Positions 8,727-17,238 of a stretch of 64,000 nt of DNA are shown here, piece by piece; the first letter of the stretch is position 1; the number at the start of each line of letters is the position of its first letter. The translations under genes were made by a program, and so were the position numbers. The notes under the pieces are model-generated. The model was given only the letters and a program-made list of their open reading frames with translations. It ran no database searches and was not told the origin of the DNA. Source of the stretch: Hydrocarboniphaga sp965279055 (GTDB lineage: Bacteria; Pseudomonadota; Gammaproteobacteria; Nevskiales; Nevskiaceae); NCBI RefSeq assembly GCF_965279055.1, contig NZ_OZ257125.1, positions 310,001 to 374,000 on the forward strand. Direction: 5' to 3'.

Positions 8727-10358
8727 TCACAGCGACTCCAAAACGACCTTCAAGGCTTCCAGCCCGGCCGGCTTGACCAGATGCCGGTCGAAGCCGGCTT
8801 CGGCCGAGCGACGGCGGTCTTCCTGCTGGCCCCAGCCGGTCAGCGCGATCAACCTCAGGTCGGCGCAGTCGCCGCGTGCACGGACCCGGCGCGCGACCTC
8901 GAAGCCGTCGATGTCCGGCATGCCGATATCGACGAAGGCCACGTCCGGCTTGTAGTCCTGCAGTGCATCGAGCGCGGCCTGGCCGCCGTGGACCACGAGC
9001 ACTTCCGCTCCGAGCACCTGCAGCACCATGCCGAGACTGTCGGCGGCGTCGGCATTGTCGTCGACCACCAGGATGCGATGCGGTGCGCGCACCTCGCTGC
9101 TCGGCGCGGCGGCCGCGGCGTCCACCGGTGACGGCGCCGCTGCGGCGACTGCCAGCTGCGGCAAGTGCAAGGTGAAGCAGCTGCCGCGGTTGGTGCCCTC
9201 ACTGCTGGCGCTGACGCGGCCGCCGTGCATTTCGGCGAGGCTGCGCACCAGCGTCAGGCCGATACCGAGGCCGCCCTGCGAGCGGCTCGAGGTGTCGTGC
9301 ACCTGGGTGAACATGTCGAATACGCGCGGCAGCATGTCGGGCGGAATGCCGACACCGCTGTCGCAGACCTGGATCACCACCTCGCGGTTGTCGGCACGGG
9401 CGATCACCTCGATCAGGCCGCCGGCATCGGTGTATTTGGCCGCGTTGTTGAGCAGGTTGGACAACACCTGCGCCAGGCGCACGCTGTCGCCTTCGACCTG
9501 CAGCGGCTGCGCCGGCAGCTTCACTTCCAGGCGATGGCCGGCACTTTCGATGATCGGCCGGCTGGTTTCGATCGCGCTGTTGATCAAGGTGGCGATCGAC
9601 AGCGGCGCCAGCTGCAGCTCGATGTTGCCGCGGGTGATGCGCGAGATCTCCAGCAGGTCGTCGACCAGGCGCACCATGTGATTGACCTGGCGCTCCATCA
9701 TCTGGTGCAGGTGGATGCCTTCGCCGTCGGCACTGACCTCGCCTCCGCCCAGGCGCAGCAGATGCAGCGCGTTGCGGATCGGCGCCAGCGGATTGCGCAG
9801 CTCGTGTGCCAGCGTCGCCAGGAATTCGTCCTTGCGCCGGTCGGCGTCGAGCAGCCGCTCCTCGCTGGCGCGCAGCGCTTCGGCGGAGCGCTGCAGCTCC
9901 AGCAGCTGATCGCGAACCTGATATTGGCGCGCCCGGGCGCGCAGTGCGGCGCGTGCCGCGCTGGTCAGCGCGGACATTCGCGTCGGCCGCTCCAGCAGCG
10001 TGACGTTGCCGAGCGTGTCCAGCGCCTGCGCGACCGCGGGCGAATCCGCGCCCTGGCGCGTCAGCACCAGCACCGGCAGATCCGACCAGGCCGGCTGCGC
10101 GCGCACCCAGGCGCCGAAGATCTGCAGGTTGCCGTCGCGGATCGCTTCCTCGGCGAGCAGCACGCCGGCGACGCCTACACTGCAGGCGAGGGACAGTTCG
10201 GTGAAATCCGCGCGAATCTCGCTGGCGATGCCGTGTTCGGCCAGCAGCTCGCGCATCAGCCGCGAATCGCGGCCGGTGGGCGCCAGGATCAACAGACGTC
10301 GGCTCAGCGCATCGTCGGCGCTGATATCAGCAGTGGGTGGCGTCTTATCCGGTAGCAC
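8727..10358 (-). CDS. Hybrid sensor histidine kinase / response regulator
   Basis: This 543-residue protein contains, in order: a degenerate receiver-like region (about 20-140), a short coiled coil (about 145-175), a HisKA dimerisation domain with phospho-acceptor H185 in LAHELRNPLAP, an HATPase domain with NLLNNAAKYTDAGG and DSGVGIPPDMLPRVFDMF, a Pro/Ala linker, and a C-terminal receiver with phospho-acceptor D477 (VDIGMPDIDG). There is no transmembrane segment, so it is cytoplasmic. It overlaps the upstream KaiC-like gene by 14 bp, which implies that the two act together. No DNA-binding output domain is fused; the output partner is unknown. Confidence 0.93.
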   Translation of the reverse strand: MLPDKTPPTADISADDALSRRLLILAPTGRDSRLMRELLAEHGIASEIRADFTELSLACSVGVAGVLLAEEAIRDGNLQIFGAWVRAQPAWSDLPVLVLTRQGADSPAVAQALDTLGNVTLLERPTRMSALTSAARAALRARARQYQVRDQLLELQRSAEALRASEERLLDADRRKDEFLATLAHELRNPLAPIRNALHLLRLGGGEVSADGEGIHLHQMMERQVNHMVRLVDDLLEISRITRGNIELQLAPLSIATLINSAIETSRPIIESAGHRLEVKLPAQPLQVEGDSVRLAQVLSNLLNNAAKYTDAGGLIEVIARADNREVVIQVCDSGVGIPPDMLPRVFDMFTQVHDTSSRSQGGLGIGLTLVRSLAEMHGGRVSASSEGTNRGSCFTLHLPQLAVAAAAPSPVDAAAAAPSSEVRAPHRILVVDDNADAADSLGMVLQVLGAEVLVVHGGQAALDALQDYKPDVAFVDIGMPDIDGFEVARRVRARGDCADLRLIALTGWGQQEDRRRSAEAGFDRHLVKPAGLEALKVVLESL

Positions 10359-11826
10359 CCTCGTCCTCGGGGACCGGTACGCCGGTCAGTACGCCGCGGA
10401 ATTGGCGCAGCGGCTCGCCGACGTGGATGCCGGCGTGGTCCAGTGTGAATTCGCGAACGGTGCGTTCGTGCGGGCCGCCGCGCTGCTTGACCACCGAGAT
10501 CGACTGGCGCACTTCGCCGCGGCTTTCGAAGTAGCGCATCAGGATCACCGTGTCGGCGAGATAGCTCGCGTCCACCGGCGCCTGCATCTGCGCGCCGATC
10601 AGGCCCTGGTGTGCGCCGATCAGGATCGTCGCCACGCCTTTCTGCCCCAGGTAGGTCAGCAGCTCGTGCAGCTGGATCGTCAGATAGTGTTCTTCCGGCA
10701 TCGCATTCAGATAGCCGTTGAGGCTGTCGATGACGATCATGCTGGCGCCGCCTTCCTCGACGGCGTAGCGCAGCTGTTGCGCGAATTCGCCCGGCGACAT
10801 CTCGGCCGGATCGATCTGCTGGATGGTGATGGCGCCGGCTGCGACGCTGGCGCGCAGGTCCAGGCCCAGGCCGGCCATGCGGCCCAGCAGCGTTTCGCTG
10901 CTCTCGTCGAAGATGAACAGCGCGGCCTTGTGGCCCGCATGCGCCGCGGTGCGGGCGAACTGCGCCGCGACCGAGGATTTGCCGGTACCCGGCGCGCCGA
11001 CCAGCAGCGTGCTGGTGCCGCGATCGATGCCGCCGTTGAGCAGCGCGTCGATGCCCTCGATGCCGCTGGACATCTTGACGCGCGTCGAAGGCTGGCGATG
11101 TTCGGCGGCGGTCACGCGCGGAAACACTTCGAGGCCGCCGCGGCGGATCGCATAGTCGTGATAGCCGCCGCGATACCGCTTGCCGCGCATCTTGACCACG
11201 CGCAGCCGGCGCCGGTCGGCGCCGTATTCCGGGATCATCTGGTGCAGGCTGATCACGCCGTGGGCAATGCTCTGCACCTGCAGGTCGCGATCGGTCGCGG
11301 TCAGGTCGTCGAGCAGCAGCACGGTGCAGTTGCGCCCGGTGAAATACTGCTTCAACGCCAGGATCTGGCGTCGGTAGCGCAGCGAGTTGCCGATCAGCAG
11401 TCGCAGTTCGGACAGCGAGTCGAACACCACCCGCCGCGGTTTGAGCGTGTCGACATCGGCGAGGATCTTGGACGTGGTTTCGGTCAGCTCGATCTCGGAC
11501 GGATGAAAGATCGTGTACTGCTCCTCGGGCTGCAGCGATTCTTCCTGCGGCAGCAGCTCGCGGATATGCACGCCGTCCAGCGACCAGCCGTGCGAGTCGG
11601 CCACCGAGCGCAGTTCTTCCAGGCTCTCGGACAGGCTGACGTAGAGCACCGGCTCCCCGGCGGCGACGCCGGCGAACAGGAACTGCATCGCCAGCGTGGT
11701 TTTGCCCGAGCCCGGCACGCCTTCGAGCAGGTACATGCGGTTCGGCGTGAAGCCGCCGCACAGGACATGGTCCAGGCCGTCGATGCCGCTGGCGGCGTCG
11801 ATGCTGGAAAAGGGCTGTGAATCCAT
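10345..11826 (-). CDS. KaiC-like tandem RecA ATPase
   Basis: A 493-residue protein with two RecA/KaiC domains. The first has Walker A GVPGSGKTT near residue 36 and Walker B LLLDD near 170; the second has GAPGTGKSS near 276 and IVIDSL near 360. Outside cyanobacteria, proteins of this type occur beside histidine kinases, and here the hybrid kinase gene overlaps its 3' end. A role as a signalling ATPase or switch feeding the kinase is inferred. Cyanobacterial KaiC autophosphorylation residues are not evident by eye, and no kaiA or kaiB is present in the window. Confidence 0.92.
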   Translation of the reverse strand: MDSQPFSSIDAASGIDGLDHVLCGGFTPNRMYLLEGVPGSGKTTLAMQFLFAGVAAGEPVLYVSLSESLEELRSVADSHGWSLDGVHIRELLPQEESLQPEEQYTIFHPSEIELTETTSKILADVDTLKPRRVVFDSLSELRLLIGNSLRYRRQILALKQYFTGRNCTVLLLDDLTATDRDLQVQSIAHGVISLHQMIPEYGADRRRLRVVKMRGKRYRGGYHDYAIRRGGLEVFPRVTAAEHRQPSTRVKMSSGIEGIDALLNGGIDRGTSTLLVGAPGTGKSSVAAQFARTAAHAGHKAALFIFDESSETLLGRMAGLGLDLRASVAAGAITIQQIDPAEMSPGEFAQQLRYAVEEGGASMIVIDSLNGYLNAMPEEHYLTIQLHELLTYLGQKGVATILIGAHQGLIGAQMQAPVDASYLADTVILMRYFESRGEVRQSISVVKQRGGPHERTVREFTLDHAGIHVGEPLRQFRGVLTGVPVPEDEGATG

Positions 11827-12067
11827 CGGGGACTCGGTCGCGCCGGCTGCTCTTGGCTAGGTCAAAGGAATGCCCGGCGAGCCGCGTTGACTCGCGGTCG
11901 CCGTATTGCGTTATTCGGTAGATCTCGACAATGAAGCATTTATCCCGGGCGGCGCTTGCCGGCTCCTTAACTGCCCTCACCGGGGCGTCGTCTCATCGGG
12001 TGAAGAGCCTGACCGGCGCGGGCCGAATAATGCGGATCATCCCCTTGGCCGCGTTGCCCCACCGCCC

Positions 12068-14413
12068 GTGAACCTGAGCCTCAGCGACGACCAGCAGATG
12101 ATTCGCGACTCGGCCGAGAGCTTTCTCGCCGATGCCAGCGACAGCGCCGCCGTGCGCCGTGCGCTGGACAGTGCCAAGGGTTTCGACGAGCGCGTCTGGG
12201 CGCGCGTCGCCGGTGAACTCGGCTGGTGTGCGCTGGCGATTCCGGAAGCCCATGGCGGGCTGGGCCTGGGGCCGGTCGAACAGGCGCTGCTGATGGAAAG
12301 CGGCGGCCGGCATCTGCTGTGCGCGCCGTACTTCTCCAGCGCGGTGCTGGCGGCGAACCTGCTGATGCAGATTGCGGATGACGCGGCCTGCGAACGCCTG
12401 CTGCCGAAAATCGCCGAGGGCAGCCTGCGCGCGACCGCGCCGCTGCCGGCCGAGGTCGACTGGACCGCTGCCGCCCAGCGCGTGCGCGCCACGGCGCAGG
12501 GTGCGCAGTGGGTGCTCAGCGGTGAGGTCACCCGCATGCCGGACGCGGCCGGTGCCGACTCGCTGCTGCTGATCGCGGCGACCGCCGATGGCGTCGGCCT
12601 GTTCGTCGCCGACGCCCGGGCCGCCGGCATCGCGATCACGCCGCTGCAGACCTGGGACGGCACGCGACGGCTGGCGCGCGTCGAGCTGAGCCAGGCGAGG
12701 GCGCAGCGCATCGACGATGCCGCGCGCGCGCCTCAGGGCTTTCGCAAGGCCGCTGCGCTGGTTCGTCTGTATTTGGCTGCCGAAGCGCTCGGCGGCTCGC
12801 AGCAGTGCCTGGATCTGACGGTGCGCTACGTCGGCGAGCGCAAGCAGTTCGGCCGCGTCGTCGGCGGCTTCCAGGCGGTGAAGCATCGCTGCGCCGAGAT
12901 GATGGTGAAGATCGAGGCGCTGCGTTCGGCCGTGGCCGGTGCGGCCGCATTGGCCGCCACCACCGATGACATCGAGGCGCTGGACGCCGAATGCGCCATG
13001 GCGCGGGCCCTGGCGATCGACACCTATTTTCACTGCGCCGGCGAGGCGATCCAGCTGCACGGCGGCGTCGGCTTCACCTGGGAATACGATCCGCAGCTGT
13101 ACTTCAAGCGCGCTCAGGCGAGCGCCCATTGGCTGGGCACGGCGGAGGCGTTGCGCGAAAAGATCGCGACGCACCTGCTGTCCCCTCTCCCGCGTGCGGG
13201 AGAGGGTGGTCCGCAGGACCGGGAGAGGGCCTCTCAGGCGCAGCAAAGCGACGAGGCATTTCGCGTCGAAATCGCCGGCTGGATGCAAGCGCATCTGTGC
13301 GGCCGTTTCGCCGCGCTGAAACACCGCGGCGGCCCCGGCGACGAAGAAGCCGATCCGGCGCTGCGCAAGGACTGGGAGCGCGAGCTCGCTGCCGGCGGCT
13401 GGACCTGTGTCGGCTGGCCGAAGGAATACGGCGGCCGCGGCCTGTCGATCGCGCAGCAGGTGATTTTTCACGAGGAATACGCGCGTGCCGGCGGCCCCGG
13501 CCGCATGGGGCACATCGGCGAAGGCCTGGTCGGCCCGACCCTGATCCAGTTCGGCAGTGCGGCACAGCGCCAGCGCTTCCTGCCGCAGATCGTCGCCGGC
13601 CGCGAGTTCTGGGCGCAGGGCTATTCCGAGCCCAACGCCGGCTCCGACCTGGCCAACGTGCAGACGCGCTGCTGGCAGGCCGATGACGGTTCCTGGCGCG
13701 TGTCCGGACAAAAAATCTGGACCTCGCTGGCGCACGAATCCGAATGGATTTTCGTGCTCGCGCGCAGCGAGCCGGGCTCGCGCGGCAACAAGGGCCTGAG
13801 CTTTCTGCTGCTGCCGCTGAAGCAGCCCGGCATCCGGATACGGCCGATACGCCAGCTCGGCGGCGGCTCGGAATTCAACGAAGTGTTTTTCGACGAAGCG
13901 GTGGCCGACGCGGCGCACATCGTCGGCGCGCCGGGCGAGGGCTGGAAAGTCGCGATGGGCCTGCTCGAGGTCGAGCGCGGGGTGTCGACGCTGGGCCAGC
14001 AGATGCATTTCTCGCACGAGTTCGAACGCGTGGTGCAGGCGGCGCGCGCAGCCGGCCGCGTCGACGATGCGCTGCTGCGCCAGCGCCTGGCGGTCGCGTG
14101 GACCGGCCTGCGCGTGATGCGCTACAACGCGCTGCGCATGCTCGACGGCGGCAGCGACCTGAGCCTGCGCCGCGAGGCGCTGATCTACAAATACTGGTGG
14201 TCGAACTGGCATCGCGACCTCGGCAAGCTCGGTATGGACGTGCTCGGCGAAGCCGCCGACCTGGTCTCAGATGACGAGTCGGTGCGGCCGCTGCAGCAGC
14301 TGTTCTTCTTCTCGCGCGCCGACACGATTTACGGCGGTACCAACGAAATCCAGCTCAACCTGATCGCCGAGCGCGGATTGGGCCTGCCGCGTGAAGCGCG
14401 GCCGGCATCTTGA
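12068..14413 (+). CDS. Fused two-domain acyl-CoA dehydrogenase (N-terminal partner plus FadE30-like domain)
   Basis: The gene encodes 781 residues from a GTG start. Residues 1-370 form one dehydrogenase domain (VNLSLSDDQQMIRDSAESF, RKQFGRVVGGFQAVKH, LHGGVGFTWEYDPQL) with a weak FAD site. Residues about 395-781 form a complete FadE30-like domain (GRFAALKHRGGPGDE, GYSEPNAGSDLANVQ, ERGVSTLGQQM, SRADTIYGGTNEIQ). FadE30 dehydrogenates HIP-CoA, and in Comamonas the corresponding enzyme is reported to need two subunits (ScdC1/ScdC2). The fusion would place both on one chain. The linker, residues about 372-390, is a translated family B repeat. The start is uncertain because no good ribosome site precedes the GTG. 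ipdF follows. Confidence 0.85.
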   Translation: MNLSLSDDQQMIRDSAESFLADASDSAAVRRALDSAKGFDERVWARVAGELGWCALAIPEAHGGLGLGPVEQALLMESGGRHLLCAPYFSSAVLAANLLMQIADDAACERLLPKIAEGSLRATAPLPAEVDWTAAAQRVRATAQGAQWVLSGEVTRMPDAAGADSLLLIAATADGVGLFVADARAAGIAITPLQTWDGTRRLARVELSQARAQRIDDAARAPQGFRKAAALVRLYLAAEALGGSQQCLDLTVRYVGERKQFGRVVGGFQAVKHRCAEMMVKIEALRSAVAGAAALAATTDDIEALDAECAMARALAIDTYFHCAGEAIQLHGGVGFTWEYDPQLYFKRAQASAHWLGTAEALREKIATHLLSPLPRAGEGGPQDRERASQAQQSDEAFRVEIAGWMQAHLCGRFAALKHRGGPGDEEADPALRKDWERELAAGGWTCVGWPKEYGGRGLSIAQQVIFHEEYARAGGPGRMGHIGEGLVGPTLIQFGSAAQRQRFLPQIVAGREFWAQGYSEPNAGSDLANVQTRCWQADDGSWRVSGQKIWTSLAHESEWIFVLARSEPGSRGNKGLSFLLLPLKQPGIRIRPIRQLGGGSEFNEVFFDEAVADAAHIVGAPGEGWKVAMGLLEVERGVSTLGQQMHFSHEFERVVQAARAAGRVDDALLRQRLAVAWTGLRVMRYNALRMLDGGSDLSLRREALIYKYWWSNWHRDLGKLGMDVLGEAADLVSDDESVRPLQQLFFFSRADTIYGGTNEIQLNLIAERGLGLPREARPAS
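13182..13229. repeat. Family B single arm inside the acyl-CoA dehydrogenase fusion (copy B4)
   Basis: A 48 bp single arm with core CCCCTCTCCCGCGTGCGGGA followed by a second mini-palindrome (GGTCCGCAGGACC). It is exactly 16 codons long, reads in frame and forms the linker between the two dehydrogenase domains. Confidence 0.85.
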
Positions 14414-14433
14414 AGACCTTGGCGCCTTGTAGT

Positions 14434-14459
14434 CCCCTCTCCCGCGTGCGGGAGAGGGT
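14434..14459. repeat. Family B half-element (copy B5)
   Basis: Only the core palindrome CCCCTCTCCCGCGTGCGGGA plus GAGGGT is present, between the fused acyl-CoA dehydrogenase gene and ipdF. It could form a 10 bp hairpin 25 bp before the ipdF start codon. Confidence 0.8.
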
Positions 14460-14483
14460 GTCGCCAGCATCGGAGCTTGCTCA

Positions 14484-15269
14484 GTGAAACCCGCGCCCCA
14501 ACCCAACGCCCCCTGCGGCCTGCTGCGCGACCGCAGCGTGCTGATCACCGCCGCCGCCGGTGGCGGCATCGGCTTTGCCACCGCGCAGCGCTGTCTTGCC
14601 GAAGGCGCGCGCGGCATCGTCGTCGCCGACATCCATCCGCGGCGTACCGAAGAAGCGGCGGCGAAGCTCAAAGCCGAGTTCCCGGATCGCATCGTGCTGG
14701 CGCATCTGGCCAACGTCACGGTCGAGGCCGACGTGCAGGCGCTGGTGGATTTCGCCGAAAGCGCACTCGGCGGCGTCGACGTGCTGATCAACAACGCCGG
14801 CCTCGGCGGCAGCAAGTTGCTGGTCGACATGAGCGACGAGGAATGGAACAAGGTCATCGACGTGACGCTGACCGGCACGATGCGGATGACGCGCGCGATG
14901 CTGCGCCGGATGCAGCCGCGCGGACGCGGCGCGATCGTCAACAACGCCTCGGTGCTGGGCTGGCGCGCGCAGAAGGAACAGGCGCATTACGCGGCGGCGA
15001 AAGCCGGCGTGATGGCGCTGACGCGCTGCGCCGGGCTGGAAGCGGCCGACTACGGCATCCGCATCAACGCGGTGTCGCCGTCGATCGTGTTTCACGATCA
15101 TTTGCGCAAGACCTCGCCGGTGGAGTTGCTGGAGTCGCTGGCCAGCCGCGAGGCCTTCGGCCGTGCGGCCGAAGCCTGGGAGATCGCCAACGTGATCGTG
15201 TTTCTGGCCTCGGAGTACGCTTCGTATCTGGTCGGTGAGACGATATCGGCGTCGAGTCAGCGGGCGTAG
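14484..15269 (+). CDS. ipdF: IpdF-like short-chain dehydrogenase
   Basis: A 261-residue SDR. The cofactor site is TAAAGGGIGFATAQR, then NNAGLGG, and the catalytic residues are S156, Y169 and K173 (NNASVLGWRAQ...HYAAAKAGVMALTRC). The stretches EAFGRAAEAWEIANVI and SYLVGETISASSQ resemble actinobacterial IpdF, which handles the C-5 hydroxyl/oxo step of HIP catabolism and is encoded next to FadE30 in mycobacteria. The same adjacency is kept here, the FadE30-like domain gene being immediately upstream, and this strengthens both assignments. Confidence 0.88.
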   Translation: MKPAPQPNAPCGLLRDRSVLITAAAGGGIGFATAQRCLAEGARGIVVADIHPRRTEEAAAKLKAEFPDRIVLAHLANVTVEADVQALVDFAESALGGVDVLINNAGLGGSKLLVDMSDEEWNKVIDVTLTGTMRMTRAMLRRMQPRGRGAIVNNASVLGWRAQKEQAHYAAAKAGVMALTRCAGLEAADYGIRINAVSPSIVFHDHLRKTSPVELLESLASREAFGRAAEAWEIANVIVFLASEYASYLVGETISASSQRA

Positions 15270-15280
15270 AACAAGAACCT

Positions 15281-15352
15281 GTAGGAGCGGACCCTGTCCG
15301 CGACGGCGGCTATTCCGTCAGCGGCACAGTCGCGGACAGGGTCCGCTCCTAC
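15281..15352. repeat. Family A inverted REP pair (copy A3, same unit as A1)
   Basis: Two perfect 24 bp inverted arms (15281-15304 and 15329-15352) enclose a 24 bp spacer that is identical to the spacer of copy A1, 10.4 kb upstream. It lies between ipdF and the MaoC hydratase gene. Confidence 0.92.
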
Positions 15353-15374
15353 AAAAAGCATGGAGGAGTTTTTA

Positions 15375-15833
15375 ATGACCAAACCCGTCTTCCACACCGC
15401 CGACGAAGTCCTTGCCGCGGTCGGCACACAGCTCGGTACCAGCGACTGGCTGACGATCACGCAGGATCGCGTGAACCGGTTCGCCGACGCCACCGACGAT
15501 CATCAGTGGATCCACGTCGATACCGAGCGCGCCAGCGCCAGCGAGTTCGGCGGCACCATCGCGCATGGCTTTTTGAGCCTGTCGCTGGCGTCCAAGTTTT
15601 TGCCGGAGCTGGTCGAGATCAAGTTCAAGCATGGCCTGAACTACGGCATCGACAAGCTGCGTTTTCCGATGCCGGTCAAAGTCGGCAGCCGGATTCGCGG
15701 CGGCGGTGAAATCGTCGCCGCGGAAAAAACCAAGGATGGCGGCGTGCAGGCGACTTTGCGCGTGGTCATCGAGATCGAAAACCAGAGCAAGCCGGCCTGC
15801 GTGATCGACTGGCTCAATCGCTACTATTTTTGA
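15375..15833 (+). CDS. MaoC-like (R)-enoyl-CoA hydratase
   Basis: This 152-residue single hotdog hydratase carries the catalytic pair in FADATDDHQWIHVD (Asp and His of the hydratase-2 motif) followed by GGTIAHGFLSLSL. It closely resembles mycobacterial HtdZ-type hydratases. It adds water to a trans-2-enoyl-CoA to give the (R)-3-hydroxy product. ATG at 15375 is chosen over an in-frame ATG at 15360 because GGAGGAG (15362-15368) stands 6 bp before it. Thiolase is encoded 15 bp downstream. Confidence 0.9.
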   Translation: MTKPVFHTADEVLAAVGTQLGTSDWLTITQDRVNRFADATDDHQWIHVDTERASASEFGGTIAHGFLSLSLASKFLPELVEIKFKHGLNYGIDKLRFPMPVKVGSRIRGGGEIVAAEKTKDGGVQATLRVVIEIENQSKPACVIDWLNRYYF

Positions 15834-15848
15834 ATTAAGGGAACTCCC

Positions 15849-17054
15849 ATGACCGAAGCCGTCATCGTCTCCGTCGCGCGTACGCCGATCGGCCGCGCCT
15901 ACCGCGGTGCCTTCAACGACACCGAGGCGCCGGCGCTCGGCGGCCACGTGGTGCGCGCCGTCGTCGAGCGCGCGGGTGTCAACGCCGCCGAGGTCGACGA
16001 CGTGATTCTCGGCTGCGCGGCGCAGCAGGGAACCCAGGGCTACAACCTTGGCCGCCTGTGCGGCGTCGCCGGCGGGCTGCCGAACACGGTGGCCGGCATG
16101 ACGCTGGATCGTCAGTGCGGCTCGGGCATGCAGGCGATCGCGATCGCGGCGAAGAACATCATCGCCGGCGAGCAGAAAGTGGTGATCGCCGGCGGCCTCG
16201 AATCGATATCGCTGACGCAGAACGCCCACAAGAACAGCTATCGCTCGCAGTCCGAAGCGGTGCTGGCGCAGGACTCGACCGCGTACATCGCGATGATCGA
16301 AACCGCGGAGCTGGTGGCGCAGCGTTACGGCGTGTCCAGGCTCGCGCAGGACGAATATTCCTGGCAGAGCCAGCAGCGCACCGCGGCCGCGCAGCAGGCC
16401 GGACGCTTCAACGACGAGATCGTCGCATTGCCTTCGGTGAAGCAGCTCTACGACAAGGAGGGCAAGCCCACCGACAAGCAGAACGTGCTGCTGGAGAAGG
16501 ACGAGGGCAATCGTCCGGAAACGACGCTGGAAAGCCTGACCGCGCTGAAGCCCGTTTGGAAGAACGGAGCTTGGGTCAAGGAAGGGCAGTTCATCACCGC
16601 CGGCAACGCCTCGCAGCTGTCCGACGGCGCCGCGGCGGTGCTGATGATGAGCGGCGACGACGCCAGGGCGCGCGGGCTCAAGCCGCTGGGCATTTATCGC
16701 GGCATCGCCGTCGCCGGCTGCCGCGCCGACGAAATGGGCATCGGCCCGGTGTTCGCGGTGCCCAAGCTGCTCGACCGGCATGGCCTGAAGGTCTCCGACA
16801 TCGGCCTGTGGGAACTGAACGAGGCTTTCGCCAGCCAGGTGCTGTATTGCCGCGACAAGCTCGGCATCCCGCAGGCCAGGCTCAATGTCGACGGCGGCGC
16901 GATCAGCATCGGCCATCCCTTCGGCATGTCCGGCGCGCGCATGGTGATGCACGCGCTGATCGAGGGACGGCGTCGCGGCGAGCGCTATGTCGTCATCACG
17001 ATGTGTATCGGCGGCGGCATGGGCGCGGCGGGGCTTTTCGAAATCCCGGCCTGA
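15849..17054 (+). CDS. Acetyl-CoA C-acyltransferase (thiolase)
   Basis: This 401-residue degradative thiolase has C90 in LDRQCGSGMQA, H356 in SIGHPFGMSGAR and C386 in TMCIGGGMGAAG. It is a different subfamily from FadA6 at 6.1 kb, closer to general acetyl-CoA acetyltransferases. AAGGGAACTCCC precedes the ATG. It probably completes beta-oxidation of the fragments produced by the MaoC hydratase and acyl-CoA dehydrogenases of this operon. It is the last enzyme gene before the YCF48/RND pair. Confidence 0.92.
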   Translation: MTEAVIVSVARTPIGRAYRGAFNDTEAPALGGHVVRAVVERAGVNAAEVDDVILGCAAQQGTQGYNLGRLCGVAGGLPNTVAGMTLDRQCGSGMQAIAIAAKNIIAGEQKVVIAGGLESISLTQNAHKNSYRSQSEAVLAQDSTAYIAMIETAELVAQRYGVSRLAQDEYSWQSQQRTAAAQQAGRFNDEIVALPSVKQLYDKEGKPTDKQNVLLEKDEGNRPETTLESLTALKPVWKNGAWVKEGQFITAGNASQLSDGAAAVLMMSGDDARARGLKPLGIYRGIAVAGCRADEMGIGPVFAVPKLLDRHGLKVSDIGLWELNEAFASQVLYCRDKLGIPQARLNVDGGAISIGHPFGMSGARMVMHALIEGRRRGERYVVITMCIGGGMGAAGLFEIPA

Positions 17055-17238
17055 ACCGTTCCCTCCCGTCGGCGTGCGGGGCGAGCAGACACGATTTTCG
17101 GGAGAGCATCGCCATAAATCTCCGCACCAGGCACTTTCACACGTATGGACGAGGTCGCCCCGGCGGGCAGCCGCCACGATAGGGCCATACAGGGAAACCG
17201 ACGCAGATCGGCTGTCTTGAGAACGAGGAGATTCACCG

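Noticed and set aside
10000..11820. Plus-strand open frame of 606 codons
   Set aside because: Antisense to the KaiC-like and kinase genes, with low-complexity Arg/Gln/His composition.
10345..11826. KaiC-like protein as evidence of a circadian clock
   Set aside because: No kaiA or kaiB is present and KaiC-like ATPases without clock function are common outside cyanobacteria.
11993..14212. Long open frame of 739 codons on the minus strand
   Set aside because: It lies opposite the acyl-CoA dehydrogenase fusion, has Ala/Arg/His/Gln-rich composition without motifs, and is explained by high GC content.
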